A DNA stretch of 64,000 nt from Lachnospiraceae bacterium (GTDB lineage Bacteria > Bacillota > Clostridia > Lachnospirales > Lachnospiraceae), in NCBI GenBank assembly GCA_017431345.1, contig JAFRLH010000071.1:1-64000 (forward strand). Direction: 5' to 3'. Below, piece by piece: positions 37,730 through 48,071 of this stretch (within the stretch, counting starts at the first letter, position 1; the number at the start of each line of letters is the position of its first letter). The notes below the pieces were generated by a model. That model saw nothing but the letters and a program-made list of their open reading frames with translations. It was not told where the DNA came from and searched no databases. A program made the translations under genes and the position numbers.

Positions 37730-38143
37730 ATGACCAGAAGTGAGATGAGGGAGCAGGTCTTCAAAGAGCTGTTCCTGATAATGTTTTATAAAGAGGATGA
37801 GATAGACGCGCAGTGCGAGATCTATAAGGAGAATCTTTCGGAGCTGGAAGAGACAGACCGGAATGAGATCAGTGAGAAAGTGAAAGCCGTGATCCCGCAT
37901 ATCCGGGAACTGGATGAAGCGATCGACTCCGTATCCGAAGGCTGGAAGGTGAAGCGCATGGGAAAAGTGGAGCTTTCCATACTCCGGCTGGCCGCCTATG
38001 AGATGAAATATGACGATCAGGTGCCGGTGCGTGTGGCGATCAATGAGGCTGTTGAACTGACAAAGACATACGGCGGAGACGAATCCTTCGCCTTTGTCAA
38101 CGCGATCCTCGGAAAGCTTGCCAAAAAGTGGGGAGAACAGTGA
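37730..38143 (+). CDS. nusB: transcription antitermination factor NusB
   Basis: The 137-residue all-helical protein binds boxA RNA with NusE (S10) for rRNA antitermination. It shows the typical VFKELFLIMFYKEDE start and the C-terminal PVRVAINEAVELTKTYGGDESFAFVNAILGKL. The stop codon overlaps the xseA start (GTGA), so the two are coupled. Confidence 0.95.
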   Translation: MTRSEMREQVFKELFLIMFYKEDEIDAQCEIYKENLSELEETDRNEISEKVKAVIPHIRELDEAIDSVSEGWKVKRMGKVELSILRLAAYEMKYDDQVPVRVAINEAVELTKTYGGDESFAFVNAILGKLAKKWGEQ

Positions 38144-39363
38144 ACGGGATGCAGAGTTCTGTCTTTACGGTAGGACAGGTCAATTCGTATATAAAAAATC
38201 TTCTGACGAGAGACTTCTTGCTGCGGCAGATCGCCGTTAAGGGAGAAGTCTCAAATTGTAAGTACCATCCTTCCGGGCACATCTATTTTACGCTCAAAGA
38301 CAGGACAGGTACACTGTCAGCCGTCATGTTCGCCGGAGACAGGAGAGGCCTTTCCTTTACCATGACGGAAGGGATGAGCGTTCTGGTGACAGGAAGCATA
38401 TCCGTATATGAGAGATCCGGAAGTTATCAGCTTTATGCGAAGCGGATCATCCAGGACGGGATCGGTGATCTGTATGCACAGTTCGAGGAACTGAAAAAGA
38501 AGCTTTCGGAAGCGGGAATATTCGATGAGCAGTATAAGAGACCGATTCCGAAATACGCAAAACGGATCGGGATCGTGACAGCATCGACCGGTGCCGCGAT
38601 CAGGGATATCGTCAATATTTCTTCGCGCCGCAATCCGTTTGCGCAGCTGATCCTGTATCCGGCGATCGTCCAGGGGGATGCGGCTGCACCCAGTATCGCG
38701 GCAGGTATAGAGACGCTGGATAAGCTGGGCGTGGATGTGATCATTGCGGGAAGGGGCGGCGGATCCATAGAGGATCTGTGGGCTTTTAATACGGAAACGG
38801 TCGCATGGGCGATTTTTAACTGCGGTACGCCCGTGATCTCTGCGGTAGGCCATGAAACGGATTTTACGATCGCGGATTTTGCGGCCGATCTGAGAGCGCC
38901 GACGCCTTCGGCGGCAGCGGAGCTGGCGGTCTGCGATGTCAGAACGCTGCTGGCAGAGTTCGCAGGATATGAGACGCGGCTGAAAAGAAATGCCGGGGCT
39001 GCTGCGGCCAGGGAACGGCTGAAGCTGTCTGCGTACAGGGCGGCTCTGCAGAGACAGCACCCGCGGATGAAGCTGGAACAGTATAAGAAAGGTGCCGGTG
39101 ACAGACACAGGGATCTTTCGGATCTCATGCACAGGAAACTGACGGAGGAGAAGAACCGCACCGCACTGCTGGCGCACAGGCTGGAGGCACTGTCACCGCT
39201 CGCCCGGCTTTCCGGCGGATATGCGTTCGTGACGGATGCGGAGGGGAAGAATCTTGCGTCCGTGAAGCAGGTGAAGGAATCCGACGAAATCACGGTCACG
39301 GTGAGGGACGGCAGTATTCATGCCAGGGTCGGTGAGGTGTCGATGCGGGATGTGCAGAAGTGA
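38140..39363 (+). CDS. xseA: exodeoxyribonuclease VII large subunit
   Basis: It degrades single-stranded DNA together with XseB. The 407-residue protein has an N-terminal OB fold (VFTVGQVNSYIKNLL, GEVSNCKYHPSGHIYFTLKD), the catalytic domain (TSSTGAAIRDI-like TASTGAAIRDIVNI, GRGGGSIEDLW, GHETDFTIADF) and a coiled-coil C-terminus ending LSGGYAFV. The GTG at 38140 overlaps the nusB stop and has GGGGAG 5 bp away; the ATG at 38149 is an alternative. Confidence 0.94.
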   Translation: MNGMQSSVFTVGQVNSYIKNLLTRDFLLRQIAVKGEVSNCKYHPSGHIYFTLKDRTGTLSAVMFAGDRRGLSFTMTEGMSVLVTGSISVYERSGSYQLYAKRIIQDGIGDLYAQFEELKKKLSEAGIFDEQYKRPIPKYAKRIGIVTASTGAAIRDIVNISSRRNPFAQLILYPAIVQGDAAAPSIAAGIETLDKLGVDVIIAGRGGGSIEDLWAFNTETVAWAIFNCGTPVISAVGHETDFTIADFAADLRAPTPSAAAELAVCDVRTLLAEFAGYETRLKRNAGAAAARERLKLSAYRAALQRQHPRMKLEQYKKGAGDRHRDLSDLMHRKLTEEKNRTALLAHRLEALSPLARLSGGYAFVTDAEGKNLASVKQVKESDEITVTVRDGSIHARVGEVSMRDVQK

Positions 39364-39426
39364 CGCGCTGCCGGCAGAAGGAGGATCTGAGAAAATCTGA
39401 TTGCTCTGAAGGGTCATTCAAGAGTG

Positions 39427-39459
39427 TGTCACCCTGAGGAGCAGCGCGGCGAAGGATCC
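39427..39459 (+). repeat. TGTCACCCTGAGG...GAAGGATCC dispersed repeat
   Basis: This is the third copy of the family seen at 14757 and 19293. It lies in the 175-bp gap between xseA and xseB, interrupting an otherwise tight operon. Confidence 0.65.
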
Positions 39460-39538
39460 ACCGCGGAAATATATCGGTTTTTCTGCAGCTGCCTGCACCG
39501 CTTTACAGATATCAGATGAAAGGATAAGCACTATCATC

Positions 39539-39742
39539 ATGGAAGAAAAAAAAGAAAAATTCAGCATGGAGCAGGCCTATGAGCAGCTTGACGCACTTCT
39601 CGCCGACATGGAGGAAAACGAGCATTCTCTTTCCGAAACATTTTCCATGTACGAGAAAGGCCTGAAGCTTATTAAGCGGTGCAATGATGAGATAGACCAT
39701 ATCGAGAAACAGCTCGTTATACTGGAAGAAGGCGCGGAGTGA
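39539..39742 (+). CDS. xseB: exodeoxyribonuclease VII small subunit
   Basis: The 67-residue helical-hairpin protein binds XseA. It shows FSMEQAYEQLDALLADME and LSETFSMYEKGLKLIKRC, the standard XseB pattern. AAAGGAT lies 13 bp upstream, a long spacing. The GTG at its end (39739) overlaps into the ispA frame, but ispA more likely starts at 39766. Confidence 0.94.
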   Translation: MEEKKEKFSMEQAYEQLDALLADMEENEHSLSETFSMYEKGLKLIKRCNDEIDHIEKQLVILEEGAE

Positions 39743-39765
39743 ACCGCACTGGTCTGGAGGAATCT

Positions 39766-40614
39766 ATGAATATTGAGGAGATCATTAAAAAATATCTTCC
39801 TGAAGAGGAAGGCCCTGCCGGCGTGCTCGCGGAATCCATGATCTATTCCCTGATGGCCGGCGGCAAGCGCATCCGTCCTTCCCTGATGTATGATGCCTAT
39901 AAAATGTTCGGCGGGACAGAGGAAGTGATCGAGCCTTTTATGGCGGCACTGGAGATGATCCACACCTATTCGCTGGTGCATGATGACCTGCCGGCAATGG
40001 ATAATGACACGCTGCGGCGCGGGAAACCGACCACCTGGTCGGTCTATGGCGAAGATGTGGGCATTCTCTGCGGCGATGCGCTGCTGACGTTTGCTTTTGA
40101 AACGGCTGCGAAAGGGTTCGCTATGACTGCTTATCCGGACAGAGCCGCGAAGGCGATCGGCATTCTGGCGCAGAAAGCGGGCATTTACGGCATGTGCGGC
40201 GGGCAGACCGTGGATGTGATCAATACCGGAAAACAACTGACAGAGGATCTTCTGGAGTATATCTACAGAGACAAGACGGGAGCGCTTCTGGCAGCCTCGC
40301 TGATGATCGGCGGCGCGCTTGCCGGCTCGGAGGATATCGATAAACTGGAAGAGACCGGCTATATCCTCGGAAGGGCTTTTCAGATCCAGGATGATATCCT
40401 CGATATTACGAGCACGGAAGAGGAACTCGGCAAACCGATCGGCAGCGACGAGAGGAACAACAAGGTGACCTACGTGACGCTTCATGGGCTTTCCGGCGCA
40501 AAGGAAGAAGTCCATGCGCTGACGGAACGGGTGAAGACATTGATCGGGCAGATGCCCGGAGAGAAGGATACTCTCCTGGCGCTTGTTGACAAACTGGAAA
40601 AACGCACTTACTGA
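39766..40614 (+). CDS. ispA: polyprenyl (farnesyl/geranyl) diphosphate synthase
   Basis: It condenses IPP with allylic diphosphates. The 282-residue protein has GGKRIRPSL, the first Asp-rich motif DDLPAMDND and the second DDILD, plus a GQ motif. The start at 39766 is chosen because GGAGGA is 6 bp upstream. It lies between xseB and dxs, the usual clostridial order. Chain length (C10, C15 or C20) is not certain. Confidence 0.93.
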   Translation: MNIEEIIKKYLPEEEGPAGVLAESMIYSLMAGGKRIRPSLMYDAYKMFGGTEEVIEPFMAALEMIHTYSLVHDDLPAMDNDTLRRGKPTTWSVYGEDVGILCGDALLTFAFETAAKGFAMTAYPDRAAKAIGILAQKAGIYGMCGGQTVDVINTGKQLTEDLLEYIYRDKTGALLAASLMIGGALAGSEDIDKLEETGYILGRAFQIQDDILDITSTEEELGKPIGSDERNNKVTYVTLHGLSGAKEEVHALTERVKTLIGQMPGEKDTLLALVDKLEKRTY

Positions 40615-40670
40615 ATCCCCTGCAGACAGCATTTCCCGAACTCTGTCCTGAGTTCAGATGAGGTTTTATT

Positions 40671-42554
40671 ATGGTACTTGAACGCATAAACAAAGCAGGA
40701 GATATCAAAGATATCGAACCGAAAGAATATGGCCTTCTGGCACAGGAGATCAGGGAGAAGATCCTTGACGTGGTCAGCAGGAACGGCGGACATCTGGCAT
40801 CGAGTCTCGGCGTTGTGGAACTGACGATGGCGCTTCACCTGACCTTCGACATCCCGACCGATAAGCTGATCTGGGACGTGGGACACCAGTCTTATACGCA
40901 TAAGCTGCTGACCGGCCGTTCCGGTGAATTTGAGACGCTCCGGACATTCGGCGGCATAAGCGGTTTTCCGAGAACGAGTGAAAGCGACTGCGATCCTTTT
41001 GATACAGGACACAGTTCGACATCGATCTCTGCAGGACTGGGCTTTGCGTATGCCAGAGATGCAAAGGGAGAAGATTACAAAGTGATCTCTGTGATCGGAG
41101 ACGGTGCACTTACGGGCGGCATGGCCATAGAAGCGCTGAACAACGCTTCGCGGCTGAAGAGCAATTTTATCATTGTCCTCAATGACAACAACATGTCGAT
41201 CGCGGAAAATGTGGGAGGCATTTCCACGGCACTCGGGAAGCTTCGGACTGCCCCCCGGTACAATGCACTGAAAGAAAACGTGAAGGATTCGTTTTCCCAG
41301 ATCCCGAAGATCGGAAACGGGCTTGTTTCCAGGATCAGCCGGACCAAGAACAGTATCAAGCAGCTGGTCATTCCGGGAATGATCTTTGAAGATATGGACA
41401 TCACCTATCTGGGACCTGTCGACGGCTATGATATCGAGGCGATGCGCAGGACGTTCGAGGAAGCCTCGCGGCTTAACCGCGCCGTTCTCGTTCATGTGAT
41501 CACGAAGAAAGGCAAGGGTTATGAACCGGCGGAAAAGAATCCGGAGCGCTTCCACGGCGTCGGCGCGTTCGATCTGGCGACCGGGAACAGTCTGAAGAAG
41601 AAGGAAAAGCCTGACTGGACGGATGTTTTCTCGCATACCTTCCTGCAGATGATGGATAAGGATCCGGCTGTCACTGCCATTACAGCAGCCATGCCGGAGG
41701 GGACCGGCCTCAGCAAGGTGAAAAACAAATATCCCGACCGCGTATTTGATGTCGGCATAGCGGAACAGCACGCAGTTACATTCGCCGCCGGTCTGGCTGC
41801 GGGCGGGCTGAAGCCTTATTTCTGCGTCTATTCCTCGTTCCTGCAGAGAGGTTTTGACCAGATCATTCATGATGTATGTCTTGCTTCGCTGGACGTGAAA
41901 TTCTGTATTGACAGAGCCGGGCTCGTCGGCAATGACGGCGATACGCACCAGGGCATCTTCGATCTTTCCTTCCTGTCCATGATCCCGAACATGACGGTCA
42001 TGGCGCCGAAGAACAGATGGGAGCTGGCAGACATGCTGAAATACAGCCGCACGTTCGGAGGCCCGCTGGCGATCCGGTATGCAAGGGGACAGGCGTCGGA
42101 AGCTTTTCAGAATAATCGGGCGCCGATCGAATACGGCCGGGCGGAATGGCTGGTCAGAGGAGCGGATGTCGCGCTGCTTGCCGTCGGCACCATGGTGCCG
42201 GTCGCGGGCGAAGCCGCGGAACTTCTGAAAAAAGAAGGGATCCGGGCCTCTGTGATCAATGCCCGGTTCGTCTCGCCGGTCGATGCGGATGTCCTGCGGG
42301 AAGCCGCCCACAATCACAGGATCCTCTTTACGCTGGAAGAAAATGTAAAGAGCGGGGGATTCGGAGAACATGTGGCGAGGAAGATCGCCGAAGAGGGGAT
42401 CGGACTGAAAGTGAAGATCCTGTCTGTGCCGGACGGTTTCGTCCAGCACGGCAGCGTGAACGAACTCAGGACCATGCTGGGACTGGATGCGGAGGGTGTC
42501 TGCAAAAGCGTGCTCTCCGTGATGAAAGGCGCGGGCTATGAAAGAAAGGCTTGA
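40671..42554 (+). CDS. dxs: 1-deoxy-D-xylulose-5-phosphate synthase
   Basis: This thiamine-diphosphate enzyme makes DXP from pyruvate and glyceraldehyde-3-phosphate, the entry to the MEP isoprenoid pathway. The 627-residue protein has WDVGHQSYTHKLLTGR, DPFDTGHSSTSIS, the ThDP motif GDGALTGGMA with NDNNMSI, and the glutamate-bearing second domain (DVGIAEQHAVTFAAG). Its last 17 bp overlap tlyA. Confidence 0.96.
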   Translation: MVLERINKAGDIKDIEPKEYGLLAQEIREKILDVVSRNGGHLASSLGVVELTMALHLTFDIPTDKLIWDVGHQSYTHKLLTGRSGEFETLRTFGGISGFPRTSESDCDPFDTGHSSTSISAGLGFAYARDAKGEDYKVISVIGDGALTGGMAIEALNNASRLKSNFIIVLNDNNMSIAENVGGISTALGKLRTAPRYNALKENVKDSFSQIPKIGNGLVSRISRTKNSIKQLVIPGMIFEDMDITYLGPVDGYDIEAMRRTFEEASRLNRAVLVHVITKKGKGYEPAEKNPERFHGVGAFDLATGNSLKKKEKPDWTDVFSHTFLQMMDKDPAVTAITAAMPEGTGLSKVKNKYPDRVFDVGIAEQHAVTFAAGLAAGGLKPYFCVYSSFLQRGFDQIIHDVCLASLDVKFCIDRAGLVGNDGDTHQGIFDLSFLSMIPNMTVMAPKNRWELADMLKYSRTFGGPLAIRYARGQASEAFQNNRAPIEYGRAEWLVRGADVALLAVGTMVPVAGEAAELLKKEGIRASVINARFVSPVDADVLREAAHNHRILFTLEENVKSGGFGEHVARKIAEEGIGLKVKILSVPDGFVQHGSVNELRTMLGLDAEGVCKSVLSVMKGAGYERKA

Positions 42555-43347
42555 TAAACTGGTCCTGGCTGCCGGGCTTGCCGATACCAGGGAGAAGGCC
42601 AGGACCATGATCATGGAAGGGCTGATCCTGGTCAACGGTCAGCGGGAAGACAAGCCGGGGAGCATGTTCAAAGAGGACGTGCTGATCACAGCGAAGGAAG
42701 GCGGCCTGAAATACGTGAGCCGCGGCGGCCTGAAGCTTGAAAAAGCGATGAAGGAATTCGGGCTCGACCTGACAGGAATGACATGCATGGATGTAGGCGC
42801 ATCCACCGGCGGCTTTACGGACTGCATGCTGCAGAACGGCGCGCGGAAAGTCTACGCTGTGGATGTCGGATACGGTCAGTTCGCGTGGAAACTCCGGCAG
42901 GATGAACGGGTCGTATGTCTCGAAAAGACGAATATCCGTTACGCGGATAAAACAATCATCCCGGAAGAAATTGATTTCACTTCGATCGATGTATCCTTCA
43001 TTTCCCTGACGCTGGTCCTGACGCCGGTGAAGGCGCTGCTGGCGGATCAGGCTTCGCTGGTATGTCTGATCAAGCCGCAGTTCGAAGCCGGCAGGGAAAA
43101 AGTAGGAAAGAAAGGCGTCGTCAGGGATCCGGCTGTACATGAAGAAGTCATTCTGAAAGTCATCGAACATGCAAAAGAGCTCGGATTTTTTGTCCGGGGG
43201 CTGACTTTTTCTCCTGTCAAAGGGCCGGAAGGAAATATTGAATATCTGCTTTATATCTCGAATCAGCCGGGAGAAGAAAGGGAGACAGATGCTTCCGCTG
43301 TCGTTGCGGCAGCCCATGAAGCGCTGGATCACGGGGGACAGAAATGA
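42538..43347 (+). CDS. tlyA: TlyA-type rRNA 2'-O-methyltransferase / S4-domain protein
   Basis: The 269-residue protein has an N-terminal S4 RNA-binding domain (RLDKLVLAAGLADTREKA) and an FtsJ-like methyltransferase domain (DVGASTGGFTDCMLQNGA as the SAM site, DVSFISL, KPQFEAG). Homologues methylate 16S and 23S rRNA or act as hemolysin-annotated proteins. It overlaps dxs by 17 bp and nadK by 4 bp. Confidence 0.92.
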   Translation: MKERLDKLVLAAGLADTREKARTMIMEGLILVNGQREDKPGSMFKEDVLITAKEGGLKYVSRGGLKLEKAMKEFGLDLTGMTCMDVGASTGGFTDCMLQNGARKVYAVDVGYGQFAWKLRQDERVVCLEKTNIRYADKTIIPEEIDFTSIDVSFISLTLVLTPVKALLADQASLVCLIKPQFEAGREKVGKKGVVRDPAVHEEVILKVIEHAKELGFFVRGLTFSPVKGPEGNIEYLLYISNQPGEERETDASAVVAAAHEALDHGGQK

Positions 43348-44180
43348 AGAAGTTTTATGTTATCAATAATGAAACAAAGGATCCGTGCCGGAGGACGGCC
43401 GGCAGAATAAGCGACTATCTTATGAAACGGCACGCATCCTGTATCGTGCAGGAAACGGTCGGGATCTATGACGATATCCCGGATGACGCGGACTGCGTGA
43501 TCGTGCTCGGAGGCGATGGAACGCTTCTGCGCGCTTCCAGGAACCTGGTGGACAAGAACATCCCTTTTATCGGCATCAATCTCGGGACGCTCGGTTATCT
43601 CACCGAGGGAGACAGGAATAATGTGCCGGAGATCCTTGAGCGTCTGCTTGCGGGCGAATACATTATCGAAGAACGGATGATGCTGAGAGGGCGTGTCTTC
43701 TCGCCGGACGGAACGCTCACCCATGAAGACGTGGCGCTTAACGACCTGACCGCGAACAGGAGCAGATCCCTGAGAGTATTCAGCTTCAAGCTTTATGTGA
43801 ACGGTGAATTCCTTTATATGTATACTGCGGACGGCATCATTATCTCTACGCCGACCGGTTCAACGGCCTACAATCTTTCCTGCGGCGGCCCGATCGTGGA
43901 GCCGACAGCGAAGCTGTTCCTGGTGACGCCGATCGCCCCGCATTCGCTTAACAACCGCAGCCTGATCCTGTCCTCCACGGATACCATTGAGCTGGAGATC
44001 CTCGGAAATGAGAAGGATGTGGGATCGGATACGAAGTATGTGGCGTATTTCGACGGCGATTCAGAGGCTGAACTGGTGCCGGGGAGCCGGGTGGAGATCA
44101 GGCGCGCGGACCAGGTGACGAAGATCGTGAAACTCTCGACCCAGAGCTTCCTGGAGACGCTGAGAACAAAGATGTCATGA
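43344..44180 (+). CDS. nadK: NAD kinase
   Basis: It phosphorylates NAD to NADP. The 278-residue protein has the GGDGT motif (56-60), GINLGTLGYLTE and the NAD-site TPTGSTAYNLS. It overlaps tlyA (ATGA) and lies 28 bp before recN. The argR gene that often sits between nadK and recN in Firmicutes is absent. Confidence 0.95.
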   Translation: MKKFYVINNETKDPCRRTAGRISDYLMKRHASCIVQETVGIYDDIPDDADCVIVLGGDGTLLRASRNLVDKNIPFIGINLGTLGYLTEGDRNNVPEILERLLAGEYIIEERMMLRGRVFSPDGTLTHEDVALNDLTANRSRSLRVFSFKLYVNGEFLYMYTADGIIISTPTGSTAYNLSCGGPIVEPTAKLFLVTPIAPHSLNNRSLILSSTDTIELEILGNEKDVGSDTKYVAYFDGDSEAELVPGSRVEIRRADQVTKIVKLSTQSFLETLRTKMS

Positions 44181-44208
44181 TACAAGGGGATCGGAAGAAA
44201 GGAAGTCT

Positions 44209-45891
44209 ATGCTTCTTAATCTGCATGTAAAAAATTTTGCGCTGATCGAAGAGGCGGATCTGGATCTGGGATCCGGCCTGAATGTCCTGACCGGTGAGAC
44301 CGGTGCCGGCAAGTCTCTTCTGATCGACGCGGTCGGCGCTGCCCTCGGCGGACGATGCGGCAGCGACGTGATCAGACACGGAGCTCCCTTTGCCTATACG
44401 GAGCTCGTTTTTGAAGTGTCGGAAGAAGAGAAAAAGGAACAGCTCCATGCCATGGATATCAGTACGGAATATGACTGCATCGTCATTTCCAGGAAGATCC
44501 TCCCCGGCAGGAGTGTGCATAAGATCAATGATGAGACAGTAACGTCGCAGAAGGTGCGGGCTGTAACAGCGCTCCTTCTCGACATGCACGGCCAGCATGA
44601 GCATCAGTCACTGATCAGAAAAGAAAAACAGCTGGATATCCTGGACCAGTTCGGCGGAGCGGAGATCGAGCGTGCGAAGGAACACATGGCAAAAGCATAT
44701 TCCGCTTACATGAACGCCAGAAAATATCTCGAAAGCCTTACGATGGATCCGGAAGAACGCAGGCGCGAACTGGATTTCCTGTCGTATGAGATCTCGGAAA
44801 TCGAAGAAGCCGGGATGAAGGAAGGAGAACTGGAGGAGCTTGAACGGAAGTTCCGCAGGATGAACAATGCCAGAAGGATCGGTGAAAGCCTGGCGGAAGC
44901 GGAGAACTGCCTGACGTCCGGGGAACCTTCCGCGGAAGAACTGCTTTCCCATGCCTCCAAATGCATCGCCGGCATTGCTTCCATGGATGAAGGTGCGGAA
45001 CCGCTTATGGAGATCCTGGCGCAGACAGAAGATCTGCTCTCGGAAGCGGTCCGGGAACTGTATTCCTATAAGGAAGAACTTACCTTTGATCCGGAGGAGT
45101 TCCGCGAGACGGAGGAACGCCTTGACGAACTGCACCGTATCCACAGCAAATACGGCAGCAGTTATGAGGATGTCATGACTGCACTCGCAGACAGAAAACA
45201 GAGAGAAGAAGAGCTTCTTGCTGCGGAGGACAGGAAAAAGGAGGCAGAAACTGCGTTTGCAGAGCAGGAGAAGGTGCTTAAGCGCTGCGCGGAAGAACTC
45301 ACCCTGCTGAGAAAACGGCAGATCCCGATGCTGTCGGAAAGACTTGCCTCCGCGATCCGGGAGCTCAATTTCCCTTATGTGGAGCTCTTTATCCGGCAGG
45401 AACTGAAGAATGCGCCGGCCCGCGACGGGCAGGATGCGGTCGAGTTCCTGATCTCCTTAAATGAAGGCGAGGAGGAAAAACCGCTTGCGTCGGTGGCTTC
45501 CGGCGGTGAGCTGTCCCGGATCATGCTTGCGATCAAAGCGGTGCTGGCCGATAAAGACGAGATCCCCACACTGATTTTCGATGAGATCGATACCGGGATC
45601 AGCGGGCGGACCGCCCAGAAAGTATCAGAAAAGCTGTCGGAGATCGGCAGATTCAGGCAGGTCATCTGCATTTCCCATCTGCCGCAGATCGCCGCGATGG
45701 CAGACCATCACTATCTGATCGAGAAGCGCAGTGCTGCCGGCAGTACGAGCACACAGATCAGGGCGCTCAATGACAAGGAAACGGTTGAGGAACTGGCAAG
45801 GCTGCTTGGCGGATCAGAGATCACGGAGACGGTCTATCAGAACGCGCACGAGATGAAACTGTTGGCAGGAAAGAAGAAACATTCCCGATGA
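44209..45891 (+). CDS. recN: DNA repair protein RecN
   Basis: This SMC-like ATPase acts in double-strand-break repair. The 560-residue protein has Walker A GETGAGKS near residue 30, the DMHGQHEHQSL motif, a long central coiled coil (about 155-370), the signature VASGGELSRIMLA and Walker B LIFDEIDTGISG. It is the last gene of the block starting at asp23. GAAAGGAAG precedes the ATG. Confidence 0.95.
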   Translation: MLLNLHVKNFALIEEADLDLGSGLNVLTGETGAGKSLLIDAVGAALGGRCGSDVIRHGAPFAYTELVFEVSEEEKKEQLHAMDISTEYDCIVISRKILPGRSVHKINDETVTSQKVRAVTALLLDMHGQHEHQSLIRKEKQLDILDQFGGAEIERAKEHMAKAYSAYMNARKYLESLTMDPEERRRELDFLSYEISEIEEAGMKEGELEELERKFRRMNNARRIGESLAEAENCLTSGEPSAEELLSHASKCIAGIASMDEGAEPLMEILAQTEDLLSEAVRELYSYKEELTFDPEEFRETEERLDELHRIHSKYGSSYEDVMTALADRKQREEELLAAEDRKKEAETAFAEQEKVLKRCAEELTLLRKRQIPMLSERLASAIRELNFPYVELFIRQELKNAPARDGQDAVEFLISLNEGEEEKPLASVASGGELSRIMLAIKAVLADKDEIPTLIFDEIDTGISGRTAQKVSEKLSEIGRFRQVICISHLPQIAAMADHHYLIEKRSAAGSTSTQIRALNDKETVEELARLLGGSEITETVYQNAHEMKLLAGKKKHSR

Positions 45892-45944
45892 TCCGGCAGG
45901 GAAAAACGGATGATAAGAGTATCCTATAAGTTCATCAGGATTCC

Positions 45945-45973
45945 TTGAATAAGCCCTCCTTTTGTGGTATCTT
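45945..45973 (+). promoter_or_regulatory. promoter of uraA-upp
   Basis: TTGAAT (45945-45950), a 17-bp spacer and TATCTT (45968-45973). A 9-bp hairpin (46001-46009 with 46017-46025) lies just before the ribosome site, without a T run. No PyrR-binding leader is obvious. Confidence 0.6.
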
Positions 45974-46044
45974 ATTCAGGATGAAGTTAACAAATGCAAT
46001 GGCGATGACGGATAATGTCATTGCCAAAAGAAGGAGAAAAGACA

Positions 46045-47436
46045 ATGAATGAAAACGGCAACATCAGGGATGCCAGGAGCCTGGGCATGCCAAAGATGCT
46101 TCTGCTGGGACTGCAGCATATGTTCGCCATGTTCGGCGCCACGATCCTTGTTCCGATCCTGGTAAACGGATATTTCCACGGAGAAGGACTTTCCATCCAG
46201 GTCACCCTGTTATTTGCCGGTTTGGGCACACTGTTCTTCCACCTTTGTTCGCGTTTTAAGGTTCCCGCGTTTTTGGGATCCTCCTTCGCGTTCCTCGGCG
46301 GATTCGCTACAGTCGCAGAGCTTAAGACCGGCATTTTTGCGGATATGACCTATGGCGAGAAGCTTCCCTATGCCTGCGGCGGCATTGTTGTTGCCGGTCT
46401 GTCCTATCTGATCCTTGCGCTGCTGATCAAAGTGGTCGGCGTGCATAAAGTCATGCGTTTCCTGCCGCCTGTCGTGACCGGCCCGATCATCATGTGCATC
46501 GGCCTGAGCCTGGCGCCTTCGGCGGTCTCGAACTGCGAGACCTGCTGGCCGCTGGCGCTGATCGCTCTTTGCACGGTCGTTATTTTCAATATCTGGGGCA
46601 AGGGAATGTGGAAGATCATCCCGATCCTGATGGGCGTGGTCATTTCCTATATCTGTGCGATCGTTTTCAATGCCATGGGAATGACGGCTGCGGACGGAAG
46701 CCCGCTGCTTGATTTCGCAAGCGTTGCTTCCGCAAAGTTTGTCGGCCTGCCGCCGCTTCAGATCTGCAAATTCGATCTGACGGCCATCCTTGTTATGGCG
46801 CCGATCGCACTTGCCACCATGATGGAGCATATCGGAGACGTTTCCGCAATTTCCGCGACAGTCGGAGAGAACTTCCTGGAAGATCCCGGACTCCACAGGA
46901 CCATCATCGGCGACGGCCTTGCGACCGCCATGTCCGCTTTCTTCGGCGGCCCTGCGAATACGACTTACGGGGAGAACACCGGCGTTCTGGAACTCTCCCA
47001 TGTACATGATCCCAGGGTCATCCGCATTGCAGCCTACTTTGCCATCTTCTTCAGTTTTATTCCGAAGATGGCCGGCATCATCGGCACCCTGCCTTCCGCG
47101 ATCATCGGCGGTATCAGCTTTGTTCTGTACGGCATGATCTCCGCGATCGGCGTGAGAAACGTTGTTGAGAACCAGGTAGACTTCAAGAAGTCCAGGAACC
47201 TGATCATCGCAGCTGTCATCCTGGTCTGCGGACTCGGGTTCGCGAACGGCCTTACGTTCACCATCGGCGGAGCGAATATCACCCTGACCGGTCTGGCGCT
47301 GGCCGCGATCTTCGGCATCCTGATGAATGCGGTCCTGCCCGGCAATGATTATGAATTCGGAAAGAATCCTATAGGCGATATCCACCGCGGTATCGGCATC
47401 AATACATATCCTGAGAAGAAAGAAGGTAAAGAATAA
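46045..47436 (+). CDS. uraA: uracil permease
   Basis: The 463-residue NCS2-family transporter imports uracil with protons. It has about 14 predicted helices, the start [21 protein letters not shown], and the family motif around [17 protein letters not shown]. The ATG at 46045 follows AAGGAG. It overlaps upp by one base (TAATG), so uptake and salvage are translated together. Confidence 0.94.
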   Translation: MNENGNIRDARSLGMPKMLLLGLQHMFAMFGATILVPILVNGYFHGEGLSIQVTLLFAGLGTLFFHLCSRFKVPAFLGSSFAFLGGFATVAELKTGIFADMTYGEKLPYACGGIVVAGLSYLILALLIKVVGVHKVMRFLPPVVTGPIIMCIGLSLAPSAVSNCETCWPLALIALCTVVIFNIWGKGMWKIIPILMGVVISYICAIVFNAMGMTAADGSPLLDFASVASAKFVGLPPLQICKFDLTAILVMAPIALATMMEHIGDVSAISATVGENFLEDPGLHRTIIGDGLATAMSAFFGGPANTTYGENTGVLELSHVHDPRVIRIAAYFAIFFSFIPKMAGIIGTLPSAIIGGISFVLYGMISAIGVRNVVENQVDFKKSRNLIIAAVILVCGLGFANGLTFTIGGANITLTGLALAAIFGILMNAVLPGNDYEFGKNPIGDIHRGIGINTYPEKKEGKE

Positions 47437-48071
47437 TGTATCTTGACAATGTAAGTATCCTTGATCATCCGCTTCTTCAGCACAAGATCTCCCTCTTAAG
47501 AGACAAGAACACCGGTACGAATGAATTCCGCGCCATGGTCAGCGAGATCGCAATGCTCATGGGATTTGTAGCCTTAAGTGATCTTCCGACAAAGGAAGTT
47601 GAGATCGAAACACCGATCGAGAAATGCATGACGCCTGTTATCGCAGGAAGAAAGCTTGCCGTGGTGCCGATCCTGCGTGCGGGTCTCGGCATGGTGGACG
47701 GTATCCTGAAGCTCGTTCCTTCGGCAAAAGTCGGTCATATCGGTCTTTACAGGGATGAAGAGACCCATGAGCCGCATGAATATTACTGCAAACTGCCGAA
47801 CCCGATCGAAGAGAGAACGATCGTGGTAACGGACCCCATGCTTGCTACAGGCGGATCCGCTGTATCCGCTGTGGATTTCATCAAGCAGCACGGCGGAAAG
47901 AAGATCAAATTCCTGTGCATCATTGCCGCGCCGGAAGGCCTGAAGAGACTTCACGAGGCGCATCCGGATGTGCAGATCTACGTCGGTCATCTGGACCGCG
48001 AACTGAACGAGAACGCCTACATCTGCCCCGGACTGGGAGATGCGGGAGACAGGATCTTCGGAACAAAATAA
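47436..48071 (+). CDS. upp: uracil phosphoribosyltransferase
   Basis: It converts uracil and PRPP to UMP. The 211-residue protein has the PRPP loop [17 protein letters not shown] and the C-terminal uracil-binding [17 protein letters not shown]. The ATG shares a base with the uraA stop. A strong bidirectional terminator follows. Confidence 0.96.
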   Translation: MYLDNVSILDHPLLQHKISLLRDKNTGTNEFRAMVSEIAMLMGFVALSDLPTKEVEIETPIEKCMTPVIAGRKLAVVPILRAGLGMVDGILKLVPSAKVGHIGLYRDEETHEPHEYYCKLPNPIEERTIVVTDPMLATGGSAVSAVDFIKQHGGKKIKFLCIIAAPEGLKRLHEAHPDVQIYVGHLDRELNENAYICPGLGDAGDRIFGTK

